Assembly: GCA_044340485.1 (NCBI GenBank)
Contig: JBIITN010000005.1
Coordinates: forward strand, 30,172 to 94,171
Length of the DNA: 64,000 bases
DNA from: UBA2093 sp044340485
Lineage (GTDB): Bacteria > Actinomycetota > Acidimicrobiia > Acidimicrobiales > Ilumatobacteraceae
Direction: 5' to 3'
Part shown: positions 17,889 to 27,467 of the stretch, one piece after another
Layout: each line of letters begins with the position of its first letter
Numbering within the stretch: the first letter of the stretch is position 1
Translations under genes and position numbers: made by a program
The notes under the pieces: generated by a model
The model's database searches: none
What the model saw: the letters and a program-made list of their open reading frames with translations, nothing else
Told to the model about the DNA's origin: nothing

Positions 17889-20522
17889 ATGACAGCTCGT
17901 TCATCGCAAGTAACACAACCACGTACTGCTGATGAATTGCGTGGCGCATTTCAGTCGTTTTTCGCTGAACGTGGCCACACGGTGGTGCCGTCAGCGAGTC
18001 TGATTCCACACGACCCGACACTTCTGTTCACGGTCGCCGGAATGGTGCCATTCAAGCCGTATTTCATCGGCGATGAGGTAGCCCCGTACAACCGCGCTGT
18101 GAGCGTACAAAAGTGCGTACGCGCTGGTGGTAAGCACAACGACCTTGATGACGTTGGTCGCACCAAACGACATCTTGTGTTTTTTGAAATGCTGGGCAAC
18201 TTCAGTTTTGGTGACTATTTCAAAAGTGACGCAATCCCTTGGTCGTGGGAGTTGGTAACTGAAGTTTTTGGTTTTGACGGTGACCAACTGTGGATCACTG
18301 TCCATGACAGTGACGAGGAAGCCGAACAAATTTGGCATGAGGTGGTTGGCGTTCCCATGGAACGCATTCAGCGACTTGGCGACAAAGACAATTTCTGGCA
18401 AGCCGGTGACACCGGACCATGTGGTCCGTGTTCAGAGATCCACATTGATCGAGGTGCAGCGTATGGACCAGATGGTGGTCCACTACATGACCCGCAAGGT
18501 GATCGGTTCCTAGAGTTTTGGAACTTGGTGTTCATGCAGTACGACCAGGCAAAAGATGGCAGTCGAACGCCTTTGCCGCGACCCAGCATTGATACAGGTG
18601 CAGGTCTTGAACGCATTCTCGCTCTGCGTCAACGAGTGGATTCGGTATGGGAAACAGACGTGCTGTTCCCACTTGTCGAACAAGCTCAATCAGCAACAGG
18701 TGCGACGTACAGAGCTGGTGATTATGAAGACCGCAGTAGTTTTAGTTTGAGAGTGCTTGCCGAACACGCGCGCTCGGCCACAATGCTGATCAACGACGGG
18801 GTGTTCCCATCAAATGAGAACCGTGGCTATGTATTGCGTCGCATTATCCGTCGTGCAGTACGTCATGCTTTTTTGCTTGGTACTGAAAAACTCGTATTGC
18901 CGTCTATTGCAGAAACAGCAATTGATGTCATGGGTAATGCTTATCCAGACCTGCGCACAAACAGAGACTTCATTGTGGGTGTGGTCACGAAAGAAGAAGA
19001 GCGCTTCCGTCATACCTTAAAGACAGGACTATCCATTCTTGAAGACGACATTGTTGCCGGAAAAGGAACCTTGTCGGGTAGCGCCACTTTTCTCTTGCAC
19101 GACACATACGGCTTTCCTTTGGAATTGACCCAGGAAATTGCTGGTGAACGAGGGGTATCTGTTGATGTCGATGGCTTTGAGAAAGAGATGGCATCACAAC
19201 GCAAACGCGCTAAAGACGCTCGTAAATCTGGTCGCTCTGACGGAGATCGGGTCGAGGCGTATCGCTCAATTTTGGAAGAACATGGCCAGACAGAGTTCGT
19301 TGGGTACATCCGTGACACCGCAGAGGCAACGGTAATCGCTGTATTAGATGGCGATGATGGTTGTGTTGAAGTATTTCTTGATCACACGCCGTTTTATGCC
19401 GAAAGCGGTGGGCAGGTTGGTGACACTGGAACACTCGCTTCACAGGGAGTGGTTGCAGAAGTTATTGATACCACTTTTGCATTGCCGGGATTACGTCGTC
19501 ACGTGTGTCGGGTGACATCGGGCGAGATGGTGGAAGGCCATGTCGTTAATGCGACGATCAATGTGGCAGCGAGAAACGCAACGCGTCGCAATCACACCGG
19601 CACGCACGTCTTGCACTGGGCACTGCGAAAAGTTCTCGGTGAACATGTGAAGCAAGCAGGATCATTAGTTGCTCCCGATCGTTTGCGTTTCGACTTCAGC
19701 CATTACGCGGCACTCACACCTGAAGAAATACATCGAATTGAGCAACTTGCAAATAACGAAGTTCTGTCAAATTCGGCTGTTGATTCTTTCGAGACTTCAA
19801 AAGATGAGGCAATGGCAGCAGGTGCCATTGCTTTCTTTGGTGATAAGTACGGTGACGTTGTTCGAGTCTTGCGCGCGGGTAACAGTATTGAATTGTGTGG
19901 AGGCACGCACGTTCGTGCAACCGGCGACATTGGAACAATCAAGATTGTCTCGGAGGGTTCGATTGGCTCTAACTTGCGCCGTATTGAAGCTGTCACCGGA
20001 GAAGGATCTGTTGCACTGGTACAGCGATATGAGTCGCTTCTAGCCGAGACTGCACAACTAGTTGGTACGAAACCAGACGAGGTTGTAGCTGGTGTGCAAA
20101 AACGCATGGAAGATATGAAGGCGTTGCAAGATGAAATTAAAACCCTTCGTGCTCAACTTGCTTCTGGGCGCGCAGGTGAACTTGCAGATTCAGCCGAACA
20201 AGGTGTTGTCGTAACACGAGTGGATGGCATGAGTCCAGGCGACCTGCGTGATTTAGCAGTTGCAATTCGTCAAAAGAATGTTTCCATCGTTGTGCTCGGC
20301 GGTGTCACAGATACCGGGGGTGTGTCGTTGGTATCTGCAATTGGACCCGGAGTATCAGGTGCTGCCGGCGACATCATCAAAGATGCAGCTAAAGCAGTCG
20401 GTGGAGGTGGGGGCGGAAAAGGCGATGTGGCAACGGCCGGTGGCAAAAATCCAGCCGCTCTTGATGAAGCACTGCAGATAGCAAAAACAACTGCACTTGT
20501 TGCGATCTCTGGGAGCAAATAA
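17889..20522 (+). CDS. alaS: Alanyl-tRNA synthetase
   Basis: The full-length 877-residue enzyme charges tRNA-Ala and edits mischarged serine and glycine. The aminoacylation domain begins with FQSFFAERGHTVVPSASLIP and has PCGPCSEIHID. The editing domain carries the zinc-site motif RNHTGTHVLHWALR and the later CGGTHVRATGDIG. The C-Ala domain at the end is glycine rich (VGGGGGGKGDVATAGGK). Size and order are standard. It opens the alaS-ruvX-mltG-aro cluster. Confidence 0.97.
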   Translation: MTARSSQVTQPRTADELRGAFQSFFAERGHTVVPSASLIPHDPTLLFTVAGMVPFKPYFIGDEVAPYNRAVSVQKCVRAGGKHNDLDDVGRTKRHLVFFEMLGNFSFGDYFKSDAIPWSWELVTEVFGFDGDQLWITVHDSDEEAEQIWHEVVGVPMERIQRLGDKDNFWQAGDTGPCGPCSEIHIDRGAAYGPDGGPLHDPQGDRFLEFWNLVFMQYDQAKDGSRTPLPRPSIDTGAGLERILALRQRVDSVWETDVLFPLVEQAQSATGATYRAGDYEDRSSFSLRVLAEHARSATMLINDGVFPSNENRGYVLRRIIRRAVRHAFLLGTEKLVLPSIAETAIDVMGNAYPDLRTNRDFIVGVVTKEEERFRHTLKTGLSILEDDIVAGKGTLSGSATFLLHDTYGFPLELTQEIAGERGVSVDVDGFEKEMASQRKRAKDARKSGRSDGDRVEAYRSILEEHGQTEFVGYIRDTAEATVIAVLDGDDGCVEVFLDHTPFYAESGGQVGDTGTLASQGVVAEVIDTTFALPGLRRHVCRVTSGEMVEGHVVNATINVAARNATRRNHTGTHVLHWALRKVLGEHVKQAGSLVAPDRLRFDFSHYAALTPEEIHRIEQLANNEVLSNSAVDSFETSKDEAMAAGAIAFFGDKYGDVVRVLRAGNSIELCGGTHVRATGDIGTIKIVSEGSIGSNLRRIEAVTGEGSVALVQRYESLLAETAQLVGTKPDEVVAGVQKRMEDMKALQDEIKTLRAQLASGRAGELADSAEQGVVVTRVDGMSPGDLRDLAVAIRQKNVSIVVLGGVTDTGGVSLVSAIGPGVSGAAGDIIKDAAKAVGGGGGGKGDVATAGGKNPAALDEALQIAKTTALVAISGSK

Positions 20523-20527
20523 AGATC

Positions 20528-20995
20528 GTGCGCGTTCTCGGACTTGACCTCGGCGCTAAGCGCATCGGGGTCGCAGTCTCTGATCGAAGCGGAACTATCG
20601 CATCCCCGCTATGTGTTATTCAACGTGCGAAATCGCGCGCTGAAGATCACCGTCAGATTGCCAAACTTGTGGTGGATGAGGAAGTCGTCGCCATTGTGAT
20701 TGGTTTACCACTCACGCTGAAAGGCGAATGGGGCCGTGCGGCGGTGCTTGCCAAGACTGAAGCAGACGAACTCACTACCGTGGTGGATGTGCCCATCATG
20801 CTCCATGACGAAAGATTCACCACAGTGACCGCGGAAGCGGCGTTGATGGAAGCACGTATGCGCGCTGACGCCAGACGTCGACTGGTCGACAAGATTGCAG
20901 CGGCAGTGATGCTCCAGTCATGGTTAGAGTCACAACGTCACGAAGCAGAACGTCACGAAGTAGAACGCAATAGTCCTTCAGACGGTGATGCATAG
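20528..20995 (+). CDS. ruvX: RuvX/YqgF family RNase H-fold nuclease
   Basis: A 155-residue putative Holliday junction resolvase also implicated in 16S rRNA processing. It shows RVLGLDLGAKRIGVAVSD with the first catalytic Asp, VIGLPLTLKGEWG and DERFTTVTAEAALMEA with later acids. The C-terminal tail contains a fresh tandem duplication: two 15-bp copies at 20935-20949 and 20950-20964 (14 of 15 identical) encode repeated R-H-E-x-E units. The start is GTG 20528, five bases after alaS. The stop overlaps the mltG GTG by one base. Confidence 0.93.
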   Translation: MRVLGLDLGAKRIGVAVSDRSGTIASPLCVIQRAKSRAEDHRQIAKLVVDEEVVAIVIGLPLTLKGEWGRAAVLAKTEADELTTVVDVPIMLHDERFTTVTAEAALMEARMRADARRRLVDKIAAAVMLQSWLESQRHEAERHEVERNSPSDGDA

Positions 20996-22221
20996 TGACC
21001 CATCCCACCGGTGACCCGCTGCTCAACAGCAATAACGATGGTGAGCACGCAATGGACCACGATGTTGCGACAGATTGGGTGAATGACCCGTGGGATGAGC
21101 CAGATGTTGTGCCTGAACACGACCTAGAAGACGTGCCACGGGAGTGGTCACGGTGGAAGCGGCCCTTAGTGATTGGCGCCTGTGTGCTGGTTGCTGTGAT
21201 TTTGGTTCTAGGGGCTTCTGGCTGGTGGTTCTTGTCGCAGTTAAATCCTTCTGGAGATCCACGAGATCCCGTCAACTTCACCATTGTTGACGGTGACACC
21301 GTGTCGAGTGTGTCGGATCGCCTAGAAGATCAAGATTTCATAAAGAATGCAACGATCTTTCGCTGGTACGTATCTCGACAGGGCGGCGTCGAACTTGTTC
21401 CGGGTTATTACCTGATTCGTCCCATGGACGACGCGGGAAACATACTTCGCACATTGCGTACTCCACCATCACAGACGTTTGTCAATGTGACATTCCCCGA
21501 GGGTTTTACTCTGACTCAGATGGCGACGCGACTGAGTGAGCAGATGACTTTTATGTCGGTCGATGACTTTATGGCGGCCGCCACCGATGGTTCCATCCGT
21601 TCGGAGTATCAACCAGATGACACTTTGTCGCTTGAAGGAATGCTGTTTCCCGACACGTATCAAGTGTCTGGCGATGACACAGAGTCAGCAGTTATTCGTC
21701 GTCTCGTGGCGATGATGGAGCGAGTTGGCCGTCAAGAAAATCTTGAGAACTCAAAACAACTCGTGGGTTACTCTCCTTATCAGGCGTTAATCGTCGCATC
21801 AATGATTGAGAAAGAGGCCAAGGTGGAAGAAGATCGCGCCAAGATCGCGCGTGTCATTTATAACCGCCTTGCAGCGCGTATGAATCTTGAGATTGACGCC
21901 ACGCTGTTGTATCAGGCCGATCCAAATCTCACGTTTGCTCAGTTGCGCGAGATTGATTCACCGTACAACACTTACAAAAAACGTGGATTGCCGCCTACAC
22001 CAATCGCTAATCCTGGACGCGCATCGATAAAAGCCGCACTCAATCCGGCTCCGGCGCCAACTGCTGACGACGAAGCATGCGAAGGTCTGGCGCGTAATCA
22101 AGAATGTGACTATTTCTATTACGTGCTCATCAATGAAGATGGTCGTCACAAGTTTGCAACAACGTACGAACAGCATTTGGTGAACGTGGAACAAGCGCGC
22201 GCTGCAGGGTTGCTCGAGTGA
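20995..22221 (+). CDS. mltG: Endolytic murein transglycosylase MltG
   Basis: MltG cuts nascent peptidoglycan strands and is thought to terminate glycan synthesis. The 408-residue product has an acidic cytosolic N-terminus of about 55 residues, one membrane helix (about 57-80, PLVIGACVLVAVILVLGAS) and an extracytoplasmic YceG domain. The catalytic glutamate is expected in ASMIEKEAK, followed by RAKIARVIYNRL and the DSPYNTYKKRGLPPTPIANP signature. The N-terminal extension is longer than in proteobacteria but common in actinobacteria. The end overlaps aroE as GTGA. Confidence 0.94.
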   Translation: MTHPTGDPLLNSNNDGEHAMDHDVATDWVNDPWDEPDVVPEHDLEDVPREWSRWKRPLVIGACVLVAVILVLGASGWWFLSQLNPSGDPRDPVNFTIVDGDTVSSVSDRLEDQDFIKNATIFRWYVSRQGGVELVPGYYLIRPMDDAGNILRTLRTPPSQTFVNVTFPEGFTLTQMATRLSEQMTFMSVDDFMAAATDGSIRSEYQPDDTLSLEGMLFPDTYQVSGDDTESAVIRRLVAMMERVGRQENLENSKQLVGYSPYQALIVASMIEKEAKVEEDRAKIARVIYNRLAARMNLEIDATLLYQADPNLTFAQLREIDSPYNTYKKRGLPPTPIANPGRASIKAALNPAPAPTADDEACEGLARNQECDYFYYVLINEDGRHKFATTYEQHLVNVEQARAAGLLE

Positions 22222-23075
22222 TCACTGCTCATACTCGCATTGCCGCCGTTATTGGTTGGCCCGTCGAACACAGTCTTTCGCCGGCTATTCATAACGCGTG
22301 GTTTTCTCACATTGGCAGCGACTGGGCATATGTTGCATTTCCAGTTGCGTCGACGCATCTTGAATCAGCGATCCAAGGAGTAAGAGCACTTGGTATCGGT
22401 GGTCTGTCGGTGACCATGCCCCATAAAGAAGACATCATTCAGTACCTCGATCAAGTAGATGACATCGCAAACACATTACGCGCAGTGAATTGTGTTGGAG
22501 TACAAGAAGGTCGGCTCGTTGGTACAAATACTGACGGCGACGGGTGTTGTGATGCCATCGAATCACAAACCACTGTGGCTCTCAATGGGAAAGATGTTGC
22601 AGTACTTGGTGCTGGTGGAACTGCACGTGCCATTGCTTCTGCGTTGATGCGCCGCGGCGCACACGTTCATGTTGTTAATCGCAGTGAGACTCGTGCGCAC
22701 GAATTGGTCGAAATGTGTCAGTCAATAAAGAACTCAACCACGACGCCGGTCGGTTCGGTGGTTGCGTCTGCTGTCGAGATCATTGCTGATTGCGAAGTAA
22801 TAGTGAACGCCACGTCTGTCGGAATGAACACCTCCGAACATCCGTGTGATGTTGCACTCATCGACTCCTCGGCCGTTGTGATGGATGCCGTGTATTCACC
22901 CCTTCGCACCTCGTGGTTGAATGCTGCCGAGGCACAAGGCGCGGTCGTTGTAGATGGATTATGGATGTTGATTCATCAGGCGATGCGACAGCAAGAGTGG
23001 TGGTTTGGAGTTACACCTGACCCGACGATCATGCGGATGGCCGCAGAACGCGAACTCGCGCACCGCCGCCAGTAA
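22218..23075 (+). CDS. aroE: Shikimate dehydrogenase AroE
   Basis: Reduces 3-dehydroshikimate to shikimate with NADPH. The 285-residue product has the shikimate-binding motif VEHSLSPAIHNAWF, the catalytic lysine in SVTMPHKEDI, an Asn-Thr-Asp in GTNTDGDG, and the nucleotide loop VLGAGGTARAIASAL. It opens a five-gene shikimate cluster (aroE, aroC, aroK, aroB, aroQ) after mltG, the standard actinobacterial order. Its TAA stop is part of a TAACCT hexamer before aroC. Confidence 0.96.
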   Translation: MITAHTRIAAVIGWPVEHSLSPAIHNAWFSHIGSDWAYVAFPVASTHLESAIQGVRALGIGGLSVTMPHKEDIIQYLDQVDDIANTLRAVNCVGVQEGRLVGTNTDGDGCCDAIESQTTVALNGKDVAVLGAGGTARAIASALMRRGAHVHVVNRSETRAHELVEMCQSIKNSTTTPVGSVVASAVEIIADCEVIVNATSVGMNTSEHPCDVALIDSSAVVMDAVYSPLRTSWLNAAEAQGAVVVDGLWMLIHQAMRQQEWWFGVTPDPTIMRMAAERELAHRRQ

Positions 23076-23078
23076 CCT
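23073..23078 (+). promoter_or_regulatory. Putative -10 box (TAACCT) of aroC, embedded in the aroE stop
   Basis: TAACCT ends six bases before the aroC GTG. It equals the hexamer seven bases before queA, but here the TAA is the aroE stop codon, so it may be fortuitous. No Shine-Dalgarno sequence precedes the GTG. Confidence 0.28.
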
Positions 23079-23084
23079 TTCCTC

Positions 23085-24245
23085 GTGCTTCGTTATCTCA
23101 CAGCTGGAGAATCCCACGGACGGGCCCTAAACGTCATCGTTGAAGGCTTGCCTGCAGGAATGCCGGTCGTTGCCTCAGACATTGAAGATGAGTTGGCTCG
23201 CCGGCGATTGGGATACGGCCGAGGACCACGGCAGCGATTTGAAAAAGATGTCATCACTTTGATGGGTGGCGTGCGCCATGGACGCACATTGGGATCGCCG
23301 ATATCCATCGAGATTCAAAACTCAGAATGGTTTCGTAGCGACAAATGGCATCAGGAGATGGCTCCCGAGCCTGGTGCGACCGCAACTCCGCTCACACAAC
23401 CTCGCCCAGGGCATGCAGATTTGGCTGGCATGCAGAAATACGGTTTCAGTGACGCTCGCGATGTACTCGAGCGGGCGAGCGCACGCGAGACGGCAGCTCG
23501 CGTTGCAGCGGGTGCACTGGCGAAAGTTTTCTTATCGCACATTGGTGTCCAGATCATCAGTCATGTCATCCAGATTGGTGACATACGCGCATCTGGCGAG
23601 GCCATTCCGCAAGCATCTGATCTTGGCGCAATTGATGAATCTGAAGTTCGCTGCTTTGATCATGATGCGGAACAAAAGATGATCGCATGCATCGAGGATG
23701 CAGCGCGCGAGGGAGACAGTCTCGGGGGAGTCGTCGAAGTCATTGCGTATGGTGTGCCTGTTGGTCTTGGTAGTCATGTCCATTGGGATCGCAAGATTGA
23801 TGCATTACTTGCACAGGCAATCATGAGCATTCAGGCGGTGAAAGGCGTCGAAATTGGCGATGCGTTTTCCGTTGCGGGAATGCGCGGAAGCGTTGGTCAT
23901 GATGCGATTTCATGGGATGGCGCAACAAATGAATACGTGCGTACTACGCGCCGTGCTGGAGGAACTGAAGGTGGCATTACAACCGGTGCACCACTTGTTG
24001 TTCGTGCAGCGATGAAGCCTCTTGCCACACTTAATCGCCCCACAATGAAAACTGTTGATGTTGTAACAAAAGAAGAAACTGTGAGCTTTAAAGAGCGCAC
24101 TGATGTGACGGCAGTGCCTGCACTGGGTGTGGTTGCTGAGACCATGGTCGCCTTGGTTCTTGCACAGGAGGCTCAGCGAAAGTTTGGTGGCGATTCGCTG
24201 CAAGAATTCGTTCGCAACGCCCATAATTTTATTGACAGTCTGTAG
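23085..24245 (+). CDS. aroC: Chorismate synthase AroC
   Basis: Converts EPSP to chorismate with reduced FMN. The 386-residue protein has TAGESHGRALNVIVEGLPAGM, RRLGYGRGPRQRFEKD, the GVRHGRTLGSPI segment, the RPGHADLAGMQKYGF motif, RASARETAARVAAGALAK and the C-terminal RTDVTAVPALGVVAETM. Start is GTG 23085. It is followed two bases later by aroK. Confidence 0.97.
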   Translation: MLRYLTAGESHGRALNVIVEGLPAGMPVVASDIEDELARRRLGYGRGPRQRFEKDVITLMGGVRHGRTLGSPISIEIQNSEWFRSDKWHQEMAPEPGATATPLTQPRPGHADLAGMQKYGFSDARDVLERASARETAARVAAGALAKVFLSHIGVQIISHVIQIGDIRASGEAIPQASDLGAIDESEVRCFDHDAEQKMIACIEDAAREGDSLGGVVEVIAYGVPVGLGSHVHWDRKIDALLAQAIMSIQAVKGVEIGDAFSVAGMRGSVGHDAISWDGATNEYVRTTRRAGGTEGGITTGAPLVVRAAMKPLATLNRPTMKTVDVVTKEETVSFKERTDVTAVPALGVVAETMVALVLAQEAQRKFGGDSLQEFVRNAHNFIDSL

Positions 24246-24247
24246 AG

Positions 24248-24814
24248 ATGGCCGAAAAATCCATTGACGACAACTCGCAGCGCCTGCCAACACACATCGT
24301 GCTTGTGGGTTTGATGGGGACCGGGAAAAGCAGCGTGGGTCGCCAATTGGCATCAGTGTTGCACCGACCCTTTGTTGATACTGACAAAAAGGTTGAGGCA
24401 CGAGCTGGAAAGAATGTTCGTGATATCTTCGAAACAGAAGGCGAGAATGCATTCCGGTCACTGGAATCTCAGATAGTGGCAGATGTCTTGCATTCGCAAA
24501 ATTCTTCTGTGATCGCAGCAGCGGGTGGAGTAGTAACACAAGAGGTCAACCGAGACGTGCTACTGCGTCAACGCGAGGATGGGCGTTGTGTCGTCGTGTG
24601 GTTACAGGCTGACATGAATGAATTGCTCGCCCGGGTGAAAAAAGGCGTACACCGTCCACTTCTTGATGCCGATCCAAGCGGTACTCTCACATCGATGGCA
24701 CGTGACCGTGAACAGTTCTACGAACAAGTCGCCTCAGTTGTGGTCGATACCAGCGGTTTAACAATCGCAGAGGTCGCCGATGAGATCCTGGTTCAACTAC
24801 GGGGGCTCCAATGA
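24248..24814 (+). CDS. aroK: Shikimate kinase AroK
   Basis: Phosphorylates shikimate at O-3. The 188-residue P-loop kinase shows Walker A LVGLMGTGKSSVGRQLA, the shikimate-binding FVDTDKKVEA, the ENAFRSLES arginine-containing segment, AAAGGVV and the RPLLDADPS lid. A short non-conserved N-terminal stretch precedes the core. The stop overlaps the aroB ATG as ATGA. The EPSP synthase gene (aroA) and the DAHP synthase gene are not in this window. Confidence 0.95.
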   Translation: MAEKSIDDNSQRLPTHIVLVGLMGTGKSSVGRQLASVLHRPFVDTDKKVEARAGKNVRDIFETEGENAFRSLESQIVADVLHSQNSSVIAAAGGVVTQEVNRDVLLRQREDGRCVVVWLQADMNELLARVKKGVHRPLLDADPSGTLTSMARDREQFYEQVASVVVDTSGLTIAEVADEILVQLRGLQ

Positions 24815-25863
24815 CATTGCGTCGCGTGGTTGTGTCCCTTGGAGAACGCAGTTATCCGGTGGTGATCGGAGAAGGTGCTTGTCACGAAGCCGCAAGGCAC
24901 GTGCCACCGTCGACGCGTCGCATCGCTATTGTCTCGCAAACAAATGTTCCGAGCGAACTGGTGCCTGATTTTCCAGACGTCGAGACACGCGTCTTCCATA
25001 TTGGACATGGTGAAGAACATAAATCGCTTGCCACAATCGAGATGTTGTGTTCTGGTTTTGCGCAATTTGGGATGACCCGAAATGATCTCGTTGTAGCAGT
25101 AGGCGGTGGCATGGTGACAGATGTTGCCGGCTTTGCTGCTGCTTCTTTTCACCGCGGCATACCTGTGATGCATGTGGCCACCACTCTTCTTGGCATGGTT
25201 GACGCTGCTATCGGCGGCAAGACTGGAGTCAATATTCCCGAAGGGAAGAATCTGGTTGGTGCGTTCTGGCAGCCATGCGCTGTCATTTGTGACACAGACG
25301 CTCTTCATACATTGCCAGAACGAGAGACACGCTGTGGCAATGGTGAGATGGCGAAGTATCACTTCATTGCGCGAGAAGACATGTCGGCACTGTCGTTACA
25401 AGATCGCATTGCCCGAAGCGTTGAGATTAAGGGCGAGATTGTTGCTTCAGACGAACGTGAATCTGGTCGCCGTGCCTTACTGAATTATGGCCACACACTT
25501 GCGCATGGGCTCGAAGTGGTGACCGACTGGAAAATGGCACACGGTGAAGCGGTATCCCTAGGTCTTTTGTACGCAGCACATCTTGCACAGGTCATGGGCC
25601 GCATCAGTAACGATCGAGTGGACGAACATTATCGAATAGTCCACGACGTCTATGGCCTCATGATGCCAATGCCTGCAGCATCCAACGAGCAATTGATTGA
25701 AGTGATGGCACGAGACAAGAAGGCACTTGAATCGTTGACCTTTGTTCTGGATAGTGATCATGGCCTGGAAATAGTGAACGGCATCACAAAAGACGACATC
25801 GAGGTGGCTGCTGAAATTCTGCGTGATCGAGTCGGTGTCGCCAACTACGGTACGAAGTCATGA
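24811..25863 (+). CDS. aroB: 3-dehydroquinate synthase AroB
   Basis: Cyclises DAHP to 3-dehydroquinate, with NAD and a divalent metal. The 350-residue product has GEEHKSLATIEML, AVGGGMVTDVAGFAAASF, the MHVATTLLGMVDAAIGGKTG signature, the metal-binding Glu in GEMAKYHF, and the histidines in NYGHTLAHGLE and WKMAHGEAVSLG. Coupled on both sides: ATGA with aroK and ATGA with aroQ. Confidence 0.97.
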   Translation: MTLRRVVVSLGERSYPVVIGEGACHEAARHVPPSTRRIAIVSQTNVPSELVPDFPDVETRVFHIGHGEEHKSLATIEMLCSGFAQFGMTRNDLVVAVGGGMVTDVAGFAAASFHRGIPVMHVATTLLGMVDAAIGGKTGVNIPEGKNLVGAFWQPCAVICDTDALHTLPERETRCGNGEMAKYHFIAREDMSALSLQDRIARSVEIKGEIVASDERESGRRALLNYGHTLAHGLEVVTDWKMAHGEAVSLGLLYAAHLAQVMGRISNDRVDEHYRIVHDVYGLMMPMPAASNEQLIEVMARDKKALESLTFVLDSDHGLEIVNGITKDDIEVAAEILRDRVGVANYGTKS

Positions 25864-26306
25864 CCAACGTTTCCGGGAAACCGCAGTCCATTCTCGTTGT
25901 GCACGGACCCAATCTGAATTTGTTGGGAACCCGCGAACCAGGCGTCTATGGCACACAAACGTTGGATGACCACATTGCAACGGTCACCAAGGAAGCACAG
26001 GTTCATGGCGCAACGGTGAAGGCAATGCAGTCGAATGCCGAACATGAGATTGTCGAAGCTGTACAAAACGCCAGTGGAAAATTTGACGCAATCATCATCA
26101 ACCCTGGTGCGCTCACGCATTACTCATGGGCGTTACATGATGCATTGCGCTCTTTTGCCGGACCGATTGTGGAAGTTCACTTGTCGAATCCCTCAGCTCG
26201 AGAAGAGTTTCGTCATACGAGCGTTGTCTCGCCAGTTGCGAAGGGCACCATCTCTGGTTTTGGCGGCCTCGGATACGCATTGGCAGTGCACGCACTTTTT
26301 GCGTGA
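25860..26306 (+). CDS. aroQ: Type II 3-dehydroquinate dehydratase
   Basis: Dehydrates 3-dehydroquinate to 3-dehydroshikimate through the type II route. The 148-residue product has VVHGPNLNLLGTREPGVYG with the catalytic tyrosine region, the IINPGALTHYSWALHDAL segment, the active-site histidine in VEVHLSNPSAREEFRHTS, and the GFGGLGY ending. The aroB-aroQ-pepQ-efp-nusB order is conserved in many Gram-positive bacteria. Confidence 0.96.
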   Translation: MTNVSGKPQSILVVHGPNLNLLGTREPGVYGTQTLDDHIATVTKEAQVHGATVKAMQSNAEHEIVEAVQNASGKFDAIIINPGALTHYSWALHDALRSFAGPIVEVHLSNPSAREEFRHTSVVSPVAKGTISGFGGLGYALAVHALFA

Positions 26307-26317
26307 TCGCGGCTCGG

Positions 26318-26323
26318 TAGGGT
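26318..26323 (+). promoter_or_regulatory. Putative -10 box (TAGGGT) of pepQ
   Basis: TAGGGT, preceded by GG, ends exactly seven bases before the pepQ GTG and lies 12 bases past the aroQ TGA stop, so it is independent of a stop codon. There is no ribosome-binding site between, which suggests a leaderless start and an internal promoter for pepQ-efp-nusB. Confidence 0.4.
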
Positions 26324-26330
26324 ACGGCGG

Positions 26331-27467
26331 GTGAACGCTTTGTCGCACTTTGATCTTCCACCACTACAGACATCGTCACGAATTACGCGATTGTGTCAGC
26401 ACATGCAGGATCTTCATCCCGACATTGACCTGTTGTACGTGACCGACTTGTCTCATATTCGATGGTTGACATCGTTTTCAGGGAGCAACGCCACAGTGGT
26501 GGTGGATCTGCGGGCACAGAGCACAGCGTTGATCACCGACTCACGATATGGCGAGCAAGCATCTCGTGAGACGACACGTGCTAATTGCCCCTGCACAATT
26601 CATGTACCTGCGTCGACACCTGAAAGTGCCGAACTCATCAACAGGCTTCTCGCCGGTCGCACAGTTGGCGTCGACGACACGGTGATCACTGCTCATACGT
26701 TTCGTGAATTAGCCCAGACGTTTGACATCTCTCCCGTAGCGGCTCCCATTAATGATCTTCGACGCATTAAAGATGAGGCAGAAATTGCGCGCATTGAGAA
26801 AGCGGCACACATTGCAGACGAAGCGTTGCAACATGTGGTTCATGAAGGGTTGGCTGGAAAGAGTGAGCGAACTGTCAAGGCGGAACTCGAATATCAAATG
26901 GCGATTAGGGGTGCTGATGGTCCATCATTTGACACGATCGTCGCCGCTGGCGAAAACGCTGCACTGCCTCATCATCGAGCTTCCGACAAGATCATCACAA
27001 CCGAGGATGCGGTCATTATTGATATTGGAGCACTGGTCGACGGTTACCACTCCGACATGACTCGCACAGTACGGGTGGGGCACCTCGATAGAGAAGTGTC
27101 ATTTATGTTGTCTGCAACCATGGCCGCCCAACACGCTGCATTATCGCAATTGAAAGCAGGCGTCACCACAGACCAGGTTGATTCGGCAGCGCGTGACGCA
27201 TTTCGTGAGGTGGGAGTTGAGGAATTCTTCACACACGGCCTCGGTCATGGAGTGGGGTTGGCAATTCATGAAGAACCATTCCTGTCTCGGCGTCCCGGAA
27301 TTGCCCTACAAGAGGGCGAAGTGGTGACAGTGGAGCCTGGGCTCTATCGTGTGGGGGTCGGTGGCGTCCGTATTGAAGACCTAGTGGTCATCACTCACGA
27401 CGGCTATCGCAGTTTGTCTCGTACACGCAAGGATGTGTCATGCCCGCAATCAGCACGAATGATCTGA
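26331..27467 (+). CDS. pepQ: M24 family aminopeptidase (Xaa-Pro peptidase)
   Basis: A 378-residue metallopeptidase of the Xaa-Pro aminopeptidase/dipeptidase group. The N-terminal creatinase-like domain includes DLLYVTDLSHIRWLTSFSGS. The catalytic pita-bread domain shows the metal ligands in VIIDIGALVDGYHSDMTRTV (two Asp), GLGHGVGLAIHEEPF (His) and VTVEPGLY plus the final GGVRIEDLVV (two Glu). It lies just before efp and overlaps it by 28 bases. The symbol is by position and family; the exact peptide preference is not known. Confidence 0.88.
   Translation: MNALSHFDLPPLQTSSRITRLCQHMQDLHPDIDLLYVTDLSHIRWLTSFSGSNATVVVDLRAQSTALITDSRYGEQASRETTRANCPCTIHVPASTPESAELINRLLAGRTVGVDDTVITAHTFRELAQTFDISPVAAPINDLRRIKDEAEIARIEKAAHIADEALQHVVHEGLAGKSERTVKAELEYQMAIRGADGPSFDTIVAAGENAALPHHRASDKIITTEDAVIIDIGALVDGYHSDMTRTVRVGHLDREVSFMLSATMAAQHAALSQLKAGVTTDQVDSAARDAFREVGVEEFFTHGLGHGVGLAIHEEPFLSRRPGIALQEGEVVTVEPGLYRVGVGGVRIEDLVVITHDGYRSLSRTRKDVSCPQSARMI

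Noticed and set aside
23910..24539. Long minus-strand open frame opposite aroC/aroK
   Set aside because: It is fully antisense to well-conserved genes and shows no family features; a shadow of the codon usage.
24793..25362. Long minus-strand open frame opposite aroB
   Set aside because: Antisense shadow of aroB without any recognisable domain.
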